Below are positions 48,704 to 60,100 of a stretch of DNA of 64,000 nucleotides, in pieces. The notes beneath the pieces were generated by a model. The model was not told where the DNA came from and made no database searches. It was given only the letters and a program-made list of their open reading frames with translations. The DNA is from Runella sp. MFBS21. Lineage in GTDB: Bacteria > Bacteroidota > Bacteroidia > Cytophagales > Spirosomataceae. Numbering within the stretch: the first letter of the stretch is position 1; the number at the start of each line of letters is the position of its first letter. The translations under genes and the position numbers were made by a program. The stretch covers positions 1 to 64,000 of the forward strand of contig NZ_JARNTW010000005.1 of assembly GCF_029433105.1 (NCBI RefSeq), in the 5' to 3' direction.

Positions 48704-50681
48704 TTAAGCCGAGAAAACGACTTCGTTAGTCAACCCGTTTTCGTTTGAAATAATATAGCGTTGGCCGCCTAAGGTCTGAACCCGTTCATCAATGTTATGT
48801 TGTCCTTTACCTTTGGGAGTATGTTTTGTTATCCCTTTTCCGTTGTCACTTACCGTCAATTTAAATTGTCCATTCAATTGGGTAAAACTGATACTTGCCT
48901 CGGTAGCGTGAGCATGTTTGAGGATATTGTTGATGAGTTCAAGACAAATACTGTAAAGTTCAAATTCGGTTTTAGAGTTCAATTGAGCAGGATTATCTGG
49001 CAGTTGAAGCGAAAATGTAACAGGAGTATTACGGTTAAGTTTTTTTATGAGCATCTCGAGTGCTTTCCAAAGCCCTTGTTTTTCAAGTTCTTCGGGGAGA
49101 AGATTATGTGAAAGTAGTCTGACTTGGTCGTAGGCTTGCTCGATGGTGCTCTGGACGTGTTGGTATACTTCTTGTTGTTTTGGTTCGAGTTTGTTTTTAT
49201 CGATGGCACCGATACTCCATCGCAGGGAAGAAAGTGTACTTCCGAGGGCGTCGTGGAGGTCGGCGGCTACGCGTTTACGTTCGGTAGTTTGGCCTTCGAG
49301 TAAAGCCGCTTGCAGGGCGATGTTTTGAAAGCGGAGTTGGCGGTTGTTCCAAATGATAAATCCTAACAATAAAGCTAACAACGCTGAACCTACAATGAGC
49401 CATGTACGTAACTGTTGCTGTTGTTTGAGTTGATTTTCGAGGGTGAGTTTTTGAATACTTCCTTGTTGTTGAGCCGAAATATTTTTGAATTCGGTTTCTT
49501 TTAGTTTTTGTTCAGCTTCTTCAGCGGCCAATCTTTGTTGATTCAGCTCCAAATCTTTGTTTAGAAGCTGCATGCGAGATGAGTTTTTTTAGGATAGTGA
49601 GCCGATTGATGGTAAGTAATTCTTTTTGACGAGCTATCTCGGCTTCCTTTTTTTGAGTTTGATATTGAAGTTCAAGTTCGTTGAGGCGTTTGCTAGATTC
49701 GACGCCTTGTAGCGAATCAACCAAAAAAATGGCAATTTGGAAATGTTTAAGTGCCGATTCATAATTTTTGACGGCTTCATAAGCTTTATATAAAAGGTCA
49801 TGGGCTTTTTTGATGTATAAATCGGATTTACGTTTTTGGGCAATATCAAGGGCAATTTTGCCATAAATAATGGTTTTTTGATGCTCTTTTTTGTCGGTAT
49901 AAAATTCGGCGAGGCGATTGGCAAGGTAGCCGTCAGTGATAGAGGCTGGATTGTTAATAGGGTCGATACCTGCTTTTTTGTAGTAAATAGTAGCGCTATC
50001 AGGAAGGTTGTTGAACAAAAACATGGTGCCGATACCAGTAAGCGGGACAACGGCAGAAGGTAGTTTGTATTTTTCTGAAAGGGCAATGGTTTTTCGGTAA
50101 TGCTCAAGCGCTTTTGGATAGTCTTGCTTCATGCGATATGCATCTGCGAGGTAATTGTGTACATTGCCTTGAGAGAAATAATCTTTGGTGCTTTCAAAAA
50201 TTCTAAGCGAATAGTTAAGATAATAAAATCCCTTGTCAAACTGATAGTCGGATGCAAGCATAGCCCCTAGGCGAGCGCTGGCAATGCCGACTTCGCGCAT
50301 ACGTTGCAATTGTTCCCATACGCGTATGGCTTGAATATAATCACTGACGGCTGAGTCTTTTTTTGCCGCAAATGTATAATAGTAGCCGCGAGTTCGGTAA
50401 AAATACCCCCAACCTGCGGGCCATTTCATCGTTTTTAGTTTCTTATAAACGGTATTGATAAAATAGTAGGAGGAATCTAGTTTTTTGGAGGTATAATCGC
50501 TCGCTAGATCTAATTCAAAACGTATGATGGAAGTATCTCTTCCGAATGATTGGGGTTGCTTGAGTAATCCCATGATGTTGTTGCGACGCGAATTGATAAA
50601 AGTATTGCTTTGAGAAAATAGCAACTCGGGTAAGAAGAAAGAGATTAGAAGTAGAAAAGTAAAAATTCCTTTCATTCGCAT
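48704..50681 (-). pseudogene. TPR sensor histidine kinase 3, split by a frameshift in an A7 tract
   Basis: The N-terminal frame, from ATG 50681 (or 50675, MKGIFTFLLLISFFLPELLFS signal peptide), carries TPR repeats and ends at 49521 with an out-of-family tail. The C-terminal frame (48704-49573) resumes with MQLLNKDLELNQQRLAAEEAEQ (coiled coil), a membrane helix (WLIVGSALLALLLGFIIW), HisKA_3 (VAADLHDALGSTL) and HATPase. The break coincides with seven T (A7 on the coding strand) at 49584-49590; removing one A gives a continuous protein of about 658 aa. Two pieces could be expressed separately, but the C-terminal part alone would lack its sensor. Lesion or homopolymer error. Confidence 0.8.
48897..49325 (-). 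repeat. Kinase-core repeat shared with 46713-47140
   Basis: Second copy of the near-identical DNA segment. Similarity stops abruptly after the segment encoding ILKHAHATEA, and the last 80 or so residues of the two kinases differ. Confidence 0.75.
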
Positions 50682-50817
50682 TAAGATATTGTCAGAGAAA
50701 TAAACCCTATGTATATGTAAAAGTAGGTGGTAAGCTCTCGCTTGTATTGTAAAAATACGACATCTGGAAAAGTAATGCTTTGTTTTGAGAAATGAATGTA
50801 GCGTTTTACTCAAAAAA

Positions 50818-50887
50818 TCATGGTTTTCCATGAGGTGAAAGCATGGCAAACCATGAGAAATAGAGAGATGGATAGTGCCGAATTTTG
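50818..50887 (+). promoter_or_regulatory. Operator doublet and -7 box before the NTF2-like gene (divergent with kinase 3)
   Basis: First site TCATGGTTTTCCATGA (50818-50833, perfect), second site GCATGGCAAACCATGA (50841-50856), starts 23 bp apart. GAATTTTG (-7-like) is at 50880-50887, beginning 24 bp after the second site. It leads to the ATG at 50919. The same region also lies upstream of kinase 3 on the other strand. Confidence 0.75.
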
Positions 50888-50918
50888 TAACAGTAAAACC
50901 CTATAAATTTTTCGATAG

Positions 50919-51755
50919 ATGAAAGCTCAAAACATTGGCCTGAAAATCCTTTTAATGATTACCTTTTTGTGTATACAACTGACGGCTTTTAGCCAGAGTT
51001 TGGAGCAGACCTTCTCACAGTTGTTAGAAGAATACAAAAAAAGCCCTAAAGAATATGCGCAAAGGAGCTATTCTGAAGATTATCGGTTTTTGGGCTGGGC
51101 CTCTGGTAAAATTATGGGTAAGAGCGAAATGCTTGCCTTTTTAGGCACCTTGAAAGTGGCGGAATTATCTTGTTCAGATTTGAAGTTTGTGGAGTCAGGC
51201 AATGTGGGAGTAGTAAGTGGGTATCTGACAGCTAAGTATGCTGCCAACACTTATAAAGACGCATTTACGTATGTTTATCAAAAACAAAAAGGTAAGTGGG
51301 TCAATATCTCGGGGCAACATACCAAGGTGAGTTATGATGAGCCGAGTAAAATCGCTGCTGACGAAATGGCAATCAAAAAAGTAATCTCTCAAAGCACAGA
51401 TTCACTTTATGCTGGAAAATTGTCTTTTTATGTTCAGACATTGGCAAATCAGCCGTATTCGTCACGTACGAGTGTCAATGCAGAAGGCAAGTTGGATTAT
51501 TATGCAGGTGAAGAATTGGCAAAGCTTATTGAAGATTATAAAAAAAATATAGCTAAAAACCCAACCACTTCTACCGTAATCGCAACCCGCGATAACTGGC
51601 TGATAAGGGTCAATGGAAGTTCGGCCTTTGTCACCTTTGACCAGCATAATCAAAATTCAAACGGCACAAAACGTGACAGCAAAGAGATACGCTATTTAGA
51701 AAAAACAAACGGTGAATGGAAGGTAGTAAGTGTGGTTGCGCTAGTCAAAAAATAA
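50919..51755 (+). CDS. Secreted protein with two NTF2-like (SnoaL/DUF4440) domains
   Basis: 278 aa. Signal peptide 1-25 (ILLMITFLCIQLTAFSQ). Two tandem NTF2-like cone folds: first about 30-140 (FRGWASGKIMGKSEMLAFLGTLKV-like pattern DYRFLGWASGKIMGKSEMLAF, and VSGYLTAKY), second about 145-278 (LYAGKLSFYVQTLAN, DNWLIRVNGSSAFVTFDQ, LEKTNGEWKVVSVVALVKK). NTF2-like proteins can bind or isomerise small molecules. First gene of a two-gene unit with DUF3237 (34-bp gap). The operator doublet 86 bp upstream ties it to the local two-component cluster. Confidence 0.75.
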   Translation: MKAQNIGLKILLMITFLCIQLTAFSQSLEQTFSQLLEEYKKSPKEYAQRSYSEDYRFLGWASGKIMGKSEMLAFLGTLKVAELSCSDLKFVESGNVGVVSGYLTAKYAANTYKDAFTYVYQKQKGKWVNISGQHTKVSYDEPSKIAADEMAIKKVISQSTDSLYAGKLSFYVQTLANQPYSSRTSVNAEGKLDYYAGEELAKLIEDYKKNIAKNPTTSTVIATRDNWLIRVNGSSAFVTFDQHNQNSNGTKRDSKEIRYLEKTNGEWKVVSVVALVKK

Positions 51756-51789
51756 AAATTATCTCATTTCAAATCCCCCTTTTTTATCA

Positions 51790-52269
51790 ATGGAAAATGT
51801 ATCTATCGTCCCTGTAAGAGGACTTACCACTGAATTTTTGATGGAAATGCGTGTAGAACTCAATTTGCAAATCATTGGTGATACACCTAATGGCCACCGT
51901 CGCGTGTATCATATTACGGGTGGTACAGCCCTTGGTCCCGATTTTAAAGGGGAAATACTGCCGGGTGGAGGAGATTGGTTCATTGTTCGTCCCGACGGAG
52001 TGGGGTTGCTAGATGTGCGAGCGACGGTCAAAACCGACGATGATGCTTTGATTTATGTGACCTACCGTGGGATTTTGTACAATACCCCTGCCCTCGAAGC
52101 AAGGCTCATAGCGGGCGAAACAGTACGCTGGGATGAATACTATTTCCGAGTGGCACCGTTTTTTGAAACAGCTTCCGAAAAATACGCCTACCTCAATCAC
52201 ACCCTAGCGATAGGAGTAGGTGAAGCTGACTTCGCGGGAGTGTCGTATAGTGTATATCGTGTGATTTAG
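51790..52269 (+). CDS. DUF3237 (UPF0311) protein
   Basis: 159 aa, no signal peptide. Matches DUF3237: TTEFLMEMRVELNLQIIGDTPNGHRR at the start, then the GGTALGPDFKGEILPGGGDWF loop, RPDGVGLLDVRATVKTDD, and FRVAPFFETASEKYAYLNHTLAIGVGE. These proteins fold as a beta barrel and are commonly found with small-molecule metabolic enzymes, but their activity is unknown. 34 bp after the NTF2-like gene, same operon, both families being small ligand-binding folds. Confidence 0.85.
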   Translation: MENVSIVPVRGLTTEFLMEMRVELNLQIIGDTPNGHRRVYHITGGTALGPDFKGEILPGGGDWFIVRPDGVGLLDVRATVKTDDDALIYVTYRGILYNTPALEARLIAGETVRWDEYYFRVAPFFETASEKYAYLNHTLAIGVGEADFAGVSYSVYRVI

Positions 52270-52315
52270 GAGATGCCGTGGTTTAGGTAAAAAAGAAAAT
52301 ATGATAAGTCTAAAT

Positions 52316-52385
52316 TCATGGTTTTCCATAATGTAAAATCTTAAGAAACCATGATAAAAAAGGAGAGGGAAGAAGGGAGATTTTA
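52316..52385 (+). promoter_or_regulatory. Operator doublet before the surface-protein operon
   Basis: First site TCATGGTTTTCCATAA (52316-52331), second site TCTTAAGAAACCATGA (52339-52354), starts 23 bp apart. AGATTTTA at 52378-52385 occupies the position of the -7 box (24 bp after the second site) but matches the consensus weakly. The gene starts at 52451. Confidence 0.6.
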
Positions 52386-52450
52386 TAGAAAAAATGTGAA
52401 AAGAGAAGAAGGGCTTGCCATGAATGCAGTATTTCTAACGCTTAACCATC

Positions 52451-54154
52451 ATGAAACTATATAGCACATGTTGTTTGATTAGCATTTTACTATTGTGTAT
52501 TGGGAGGACACTACAAGCTCAAAACCTCGAAAAGATAAAAAAACAAAAACCGTTTGAAGTGCATGGTTCTTTATCTTTAAGTTTACAGTTTTATGATGTA
52601 AATGGTATTAGTAGTAGACGTCCTCCATTTACATGGTATATCACTGGGGCACCTGTGGTGAAAATATGGGGTATGTCATTGCCTATCTCTTTGACATTGA
52701 GCGAGCAACAACGCACTTTTTCGCAGCCTTTTAATCAATGGGGGGCGAGTCCTTATTTCAAAAAAATAAAGTTTCATTTGGGGTATCGCAATGTCCGTTT
52801 CTCCGATTTTACTTTGGGAGGGGCTACTTTTTTGGGTGTAGGTGTAGAATCGATCGGCACCATAAGGTTTGGTTTTGTATATGGTCAGTTTGTGAAACCT
52901 ATTGAAGAAGATTCGTCAGGCTTAGATCCCCGTTATCGCTACCTACGGCCTAGTTATCGACGATTAGGAATGGCTGGAAAAATAGGAGTAGGAAAACCCA
53001 ATGCTTTTTTGGATATCAGTGTATTCAAAGCACATGATGTAATTGGGTCTATCAATACTCCTTCCAAACGTTCGCAGGTTACGCCGATGGAGAATTTGGC
53101 GGTAGGCATAAAAAATCACCTTAGTTTTTTTAAACAGAAGTTGGTGGTTGATTTAGATGTGGGGGCCAGTCTGTTAACACGCAATACGTTGCGATACGAT
53201 TATGAAGGTTCGGATCCAGTTTTGCGTTTTTTTGTAAATATACTACCCGTTAATGGTTCTACTTCTCTCTTTACAGCAGCTCGAGGAAATGCATCATATC
53301 GGTTTAAAAGCGGCAGTCTGGCGGTTCAGTATCAACGCATTGACCCAGATTATCAGTCTTTGGGCGCGTATTATTTTCAAAACGATGTGGAGCAATTTAC
53401 GCTTTCACCTTCCTTCTCTTTCTTCAAAAACAAACTAATGATCAATGGTTCGTATGGGCGCTCACACGATAATCTTAATCAAAAAAAACTGGCGACTACG
53501 TATCGAAATGTGGGAGCGGTCAATATAAGTGCGGCGCTAATTCCTCGACTAAATATCACTCTGATGTATACAAACTTCGGTGTTGGTCAGAGCCGGGGGC
53601 TGGGCGATTTGTTTAATGATTCGCTGGCTATCAGTATTGTAAATGCGTCTTATAGCGGAAATATAAGCTATTCGCTTGGGTCTCGTATCCAACGGCAAAC
53701 GTTTGGTGTCATGGCTACGTACCAGAATACAAATGATCAAAATCAATTTACACGGCAATATGTGGGCGCTTCTTCTTTCATAAGTTCTGTGAGCTATAGT
53801 TATTCTTATATCCCTGCCAAACTCACAAGCAGTTTATCGGTAAGCTATGTTTCTATAGAAACGTATGGACGCCGATCTACCAATATAGGGCCTGCTCTAA
53901 CAGCTAGCAAAGAATGGTGGAAAGGTAAATTGCGTACCTCTTTTACCCATAATAGTCAGCTTCGGCAAACAAATCGACTAAGCGATGGCATAATGGCCAA
54001 TACGGGTATGAGTGCTTCTATACATCAGAAAAAACAATCCTTGACGCTGGCTGCCAACTATTTGTATAACCGCTACAATACCAGTTCTGAGGGGATCAAT
54101 TACCGGAATTTTAGTGAATACCGAGGGACAATTACCTATGGAATACGATTCTAA
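52451..54154 (+). CDS. Outer-membrane beta-barrel protein
   Basis: 567 aa. Signal peptide 1-23 (CLISILLLCIGRTLQAQ). Mature protein of alternating amphipathic strands (FEVHGSLSLSLQFYDV, TLSEQQRTFS, IRFGFVYGQF, SLTLAANYLYNRYN) and ending in GTITYGIRF, a terminal Phe as expected for BAM-inserted barrels. About 20-24 strands are likely. Family not recognised. First gene of an operon with the giant secreted protein, which starts 13 bp after its stop. It could export, anchor or accompany that protein. Confidence 0.8.
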   Translation: MKLYSTCCLISILLLCIGRTLQAQNLEKIKKQKPFEVHGSLSLSLQFYDVNGISSRRPPFTWYITGAPVVKIWGMSLPISLTLSEQQRTFSQPFNQWGASPYFKKIKFHLGYRNVRFSDFTLGGATFLGVGVESIGTIRFGFVYGQFVKPIEEDSSGLDPRYRYLRPSYRRLGMAGKIGVGKPNAFLDISVFKAHDVIGSINTPSKRSQVTPMENLAVGIKNHLSFFKQKLVVDLDVGASLLTRNTLRYDYEGSDPVLRFFVNILPVNGSTSLFTAARGNASYRFKSGSLAVQYQRIDPDYQSLGAYYFQNDVEQFTLSPSFSFFKNKLMINGSYGRSHDNLNQKKLATTYRNVGAVNISAALIPRLNITLMYTNFGVGQSRGLGDLFNDSLAISIVNASYSGNISYSLGSRIQRQTFGVMATYQNTNDQNQFTRQYVGASSFISSVSYSYSYIPAKLTSSLSVSYVSIETYGRRSTNIGPALTASKEWWKGKLRTSFTHNSQLRQTNRLSDGIMANTGMSASIHQKKQSLTLAANYLYNRYNTSSEGINYRNFSEYRGTITYGIRF

Positions 54155-54167
54155 CAATTTGAAAACC

Positions 54168-57100
54168 ATGAGAGGTAGCAGAGAGTTTGTGATAGGATTA
54201 ATGATAATGTTATTGTCAATAGTGGCAAGAACGCAAGTCGTAAATATTGATTTAAAAGTCACCACCCAACGGACGCTTTCAAGGCTTGACGAACTTCAGG
54301 AACTGGCTAGGAGTGGTGAAGTACTATTGACACTTACCAACCTGACAAATCAGCAACTGACGATTCAACTGGATGTATTGCTCAGTTCGCCACAAACAGA
54401 TTTTCGGATACAGACCAATCCTGATTCTCCAAGCCCGACGATTTATACATTTGTTCCACCAAATCAGGTAAAAACATTTACGCCCATTGAGCTTGCGGAA
54501 GAATTGTTTGATGAAAATAGTTTTGTGCTGGGTAATGGTCAGTTATTGAGTGAATTTCTGGCCAATGATCCTACGGGTCAGATTCCTACTGGAAACTATC
54601 AACTGTGTGTACGAGTGCGCCCAGAGTCATTGAATCAACAACTCAACAATACCCTTAGTAATTTAGGATGTGCTAATTTAACATTTCAACAATATGCGGC
54701 ACCATTGGTCAATGTCATCAATGGAATGCCCTGCCTGGCTGCAGGAATGATTGGAGCTACCTCTATATTGCCTCCCAATGCCCCTTTTCCTATTACTTTC
54801 ACGCCTCCTACCTTTGGGTTGAGCGCTGCTATTCCGGTTAATTTTAGATATACAGTTTATATAATAAAATTAAATTCGGATAACAGTGATGAGGCTAACC
54901 AATTTATACAATCGCTGCAAGTAGGAGAGGAGCCTCGAAATTGGATTGTCAAGCAGACGTTTGATAATATACCTCCAAGTGTAGGAACAGGCACAATCAT
55001 TTTACAGCCAGAACATTTTACAGCACCGGGGTTGGAATTTTTTCAAAAATATGCGCTGGCTATCAAGGCGGAGTCGATTGATAATCCGTCAATTACATTG
55101 CCCAATGGTGGACTGAGCCCTGTGTATCTCTTTAATTATGGCGAACATACCATAACAACTATCCCTATACCAGAATGTGGTCAAGAGCAATACGATTATA
55201 ATCCACCTACAGGCCCCACGATAGCAGAAGCAGGCATTAATATTGAAGATTTGTACCTCAATAAAACGGTTCCTCTCAAATTGGGGTACTATAATTTTAC
55301 TATAAAAAATATAGAGCCTTCTACAACAGGCCGGTTTTCGGGGGTAGGACAGGTTTCGGTGCCTTGGTTGGGTATGGATGGGCACAATTTTTTATTAGAT
55401 GTTGAATTTGAAGACATCGAAATAAAAATAGTCAATGGGACATACTATGTCACTGATGGGGTGGCTTGGGCAAAACTTGCAGATGAATTTAAAGAACATC
55501 CTTTCCTTAAACAGTACTATGATACCGACGATTCGCCCCAGCAAAGAACGCCACTTGCTGATACCGACGGAAAAATAAAAGAAGCCTTACTGGCACTTCG
55601 TCAGGGAAATGGTACTGTTTTCCGCGCTGGATCAGATGACGAATACCATTTTCCGCTTATGTATCGCCCTGGCGGCTTTATTAAGGTTGAGAACCTTACT
55701 ACTACCGAGCAAAATAGAGTGGTAGAAAATTACCGAGAAGGAGCAGGGGCAATATGCGCCCTGACTTTTATGCCAACTCGAGCGGTCATAAATGCCATTT
55801 TCGAAAAGGTCGTCGGGACGGACTCTGTAACATATGAACTTGCGTTAAATTTACCAGCCTCTCCTAAAGGATTGGCTTGCTACTTTCCGGAGGCGGATGA
55901 AAGCAAACAAGAAACCAATCCTGTTGCCAATTTGGCCATAGCAATGCTCGACGATCCAGAATGTGGCGAAACCGTCGAAGATGCAGTTCTACCGGCCAAT
56001 CTAGAACCTGTGCCCTCATCAATTAATGTTGTTGGGCTGGATATTATGCTTGGTTATTATCCCATCCATTATTTAGAGGGAGAGGTTGTAGACGGCAAAT
56101 ATGGTGGTCAGGGATTAGTAACGATTCCTTGGGCGAAAAATGCGCTTGTTAAAACTACGTTTGAAGGAGTAGACATTAAAGTTGATGCAGGAAATGGCTT
56201 TTGGATTTCAAAAGGTGAAGTAAAAACAATCCTTACAGAGAACTTTCTTTTTCCTAGTTTCTTTGAAAACTGGAAAACAGTTAGTCAGTCGCCACCCCAA
56301 AAAATAGATTTAGCCGCTCAACGAGCCGAAACCAAAGCACTTTTTAGTTTGATTAGGCAGCACTCGGCCTTAACTCATCTTCTGGAGGGCGGAGCTATTA
56401 TGCCTATTCCGTACCTCTATAAGCCTGATTCTATCAAAGGGAAATTGGGGAATGCCTTAATTTTAGGTCTGGGATTCTATGAAAATCGGGCGGTAGCGAA
56501 TGTTGTTTTTGAGCATATCCCACAAAACGGTGATACTTCTAAAGTTACGTATATAGGATATCGTAATCTGGCGATTTCTTCCAGAGGGATTGATTGCTTG
56601 TTTTATGACGACAATACCAATACCCTTATAGCGCAAGCCCAAGACCCTGATTCACCTCCTTGTGGAAGTGCTGTTGAGGCAACGGTTCCGCCTGGTGGTG
56701 AGCCTATCGTCGAAGCAGATGTTGCTCTAAGAAGTACTATTAAATTTGGCTATTTTAGTGTCACCACCAACGCGCAAGTCCGTATTGTCAATGGGAAATT
56801 GGAAGGAGAGGGTACAGTCAATATTCCTTTCTTGAAATCAAAACTGAGAGTCGTATTCCATAATGTAAAAGTAAAGAATATACAAGGCTATTTGTATGCT
56901 ATTGAGGGATATGCAGAAGTACCTAGAGATAATATTGGACTCAATGTAGCAGAAACACTTTTTGATGTTGGCGATACGCCCGTCACCGGAAAAATAGAGT
57001 TGCCATCGGGTGTAGTTCGGGATGTTTTCAATGGACTTCGAAATGTAGGGCGATTGTATACTCAGCTTACCGATGAAACGGCACGCGTAGGAATGCCGAT

Positions 57101-60100
57101 TGCAATCACGACTACGTTGGGTGACGAACAGCTCAATCTTGGAATTTTTGCCATGCGTTTTTATCCGACCCGCGCTAATTTCAATGTGATGCTCGAAACA
57201 CCCTCTCTTGGCGAAATAGGGTCGTTGTATGTGGGAGCTAGAAATGTGGGCTTTTCACCCAATGGTATGTCTGCCGCCAATACGAGTTTCTATCTGGGGG
57301 GCGATTTGACGATTCCGTTAGGAGGCATGGCAGTCAAGCTCAAAGGAAGCCCTAATCAAAATGGAGCGCAGACATTTGTGAAGCTAGGTTGTAATGCTTC
57401 CTTTGAGAAAGTGAAAGTAGTAGGTGAAATAGATTTGGATACCACGTGGGTTCGTCCTACAAGTCAGACCGAAAAGGTGGCAAAAGTTACGTTCGATTTT
57501 GACATGACCAAGCCCGAAGATTTGTTGGCGAAAGCAAGCATCACTCCTTTGTATTTTACAGACATACCTGACTTTAAGTTTTCTTTTACAGACGTCTCTC
57601 TTGATTGGTCAACCACACGGAATCCAGCCGGTTTAGTCATGACTGCGCAAGATAGAAATGCGCTCGCCGGTGTCGAAACCCTATGGCATGGTATTTATGC
57701 TAAAGATGTTTCGGCTAGTTTGTCAGATACACTTTTTGGAAGGGAAGTGCGGTTGGGTGTCAAAGATTTTACTTTTAGTTTTACAGGTTCTAACAATCTA
57801 TCTTTTACAGCTTATGGGGCCAATCTGATTACAACGGGTGGCTCTCTTGCCGGATTTGGATTCTCGCTTGATACCATTGCGGTAAGTATGACCAACGGTA
57901 TGCTTGCCCCCCCTGTTTTGCAAGGTACTATTCGTTTCCCCCTTTTCGACGATCCGCTCAAATATGCGGGTACGTTTAATGCTACCGATCGATTTATACT
58001 TACCGTTACAGCCGGAGGCAACAACAACACAATCCGATCCAGTGCCCTAAAGTCAGAATTTCAATTGAGCCCGAACGTGCCTTTATTGACATTTAAGGCA
58101 AAGGGAATGGAACTTACCGGAGATTTTAGTGGTAAATGGTCAATCATCGATCCAGAAACGGGTGTCAATTTTAAAATGATGACTTTTCAAGGATTGAAAT
58201 ATGATCGAAAGAAAGGATTTGATACGCAAAATTTTGTGGTCAGCTTTGCCAGTCCACAAAAATACATTGGAGGTACCGAGAGTAATTCTTCCAACAAAGC
58301 GAGTGGTTTTCCAGTGACCATTGGCGCGCGAGGTTTTACGCCTGTTTTCTCAGGCAATTTTTTCGATGCTACGGGCGCAAGGTGTGGTCTCAAGTTTAGC
58401 TTATATCTCAATCTGGTAGGAAGTGATGGCAGCTCGTCTAGTCAAGGACAATGGGGGTTTGGGGCAGAAACCACGCTTGAAGTATCGGCCAAAGGAACTT
58501 GGAGTGCGCAGCGAAAAGAAGTTGAGTGGTCAGATCCTAAAGTAAACCTTGAAGCAATTAGCATCGATGTAGACGTATCTGTGTGTCACATAAAAGGTGC
58601 TTTGAAATTTTTTAACAATGATTCAATATACGGAAATGGGGTAAGAGGATGTATTGATTTTCAGCTCAAGGAAGAATTAAAGATCAATATCAAAGGCGGC
58701 ATACAAGGTATGTTTGGGGTTAAGGATGATTATCGTTACTTCTACCTTGATGGCTACATAGACGGCCTGCAAATCAAATTAGGTCAGTATTTAGCTATTT
58801 CTGGTTTTGTAGGTGGATTGGCTTATAATATGCGGCAGAGTGGACTGGATGGCAATGGTCGTCCGAATTATATTGCTCGGTTTGCTAATGGCGCTCCCTG
58901 TGATATAAATGCTCCCGCTCCCTTTGTACCAGCAGAAGGGTACGCTAATGTCGCATTTGGTGTTAAATTCAAAGATGCGGGCGCAGGATTTGCCTACAAT
59001 GGTGTCATGGGTTTTGGCGTAGGCATCAACCTAAATACAGGGGGTATTCAGGAGTTAGGGGTATTTGGCCAAATGAATTTCGTGCGTTCGCCTACCACCT
59101 CACCGGGTCCTGGCGATTTGGTGAAAATGCAAGCCAATCTACAGATGTCCTACGACTTTGAGCAGGGAAAACTAACCGGCAACTTTGACGTTTACCTCAA
59201 TGTGGTTAGTGTTATTAAAGGAAGCATGGATCCTACTACTGGTTTGGCGGGACGTATGGTAATGTATGCCGATAATAGCCATTGGATGATTTGGCTTGGC
59301 AATCCTTGGGGAGAACAAACGGCCCCCGGACCCGACGGGATTTTGTCAGGTATCACTCGTTATGCAGGGGTATCTCTAAAAATCGCCAATCAAGAATTAG
59401 CTCGTTCAAGTGCCTATTTTTGTATTGGAAATTATCCTTTTCCGGGCTTACCCGACTTACCAGATGATGTACCAGCTGATTTGAGGCGTATTATAGACGG
59501 AAGTCGCCCTCGTCTAGATCCTCGCGTGAGTAGTGGAGGTATTGCGTTTGGGGCTAGTTTTCATGTAGGGTTTGATGTAGAGCTTGCTTTTTTGAAAGCT
59601 ATGCTTGATATGGGAGCTGGGTTTGATCTAGCCTTGGTAAAGTATGCAGAGGGGGCTGTAAGCTGCAATGGTACGTCTAGCTTTGGACTTAATGGATTTT
59701 ATGCGCGTGGTAGGGCATATGGCTATGTTCGTGCCAATCTGTCGATTGTGCATGATGAAAGTACATACACTTTGGCGGAGTTTAATAGCTACATCTTTGC
59801 CAATTTTGGTGGACCGAATCCTACTTGGCTCGAAGGACAATTTTTTCTAGAAAAAAGCTCGGCTATTTCGCTCATACAAGGTGTGGCTGGGTATAGTACT
59901 GGAGGAATATACTCCCTGATTGACTGGGCTAGCGAGGGTGGGCTGTCTGAAGCCATTTATGGCACGGTCAAATCAGGCACCGACGAAGTGGTAAAGGCTA
60001 AGGGCTTTGAAACGAGCGAAAATGACATTTCGATTCCTTTTAAACTAGGAACAAAATGCGAGCCAAACGCTGCTGCTTCCTTTAATGACAAATGGGGCTC

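Noticed and set aside
49521-49590. Programmed ribosomal frameshift joining the two halves of kinase 3
   Set aside because: The needed shift is +1 on a poly-A tract, there is no obvious stimulating structure, and a similar one-A excess breaks the unrelated DUF2911 gene, so error or decay is simpler.
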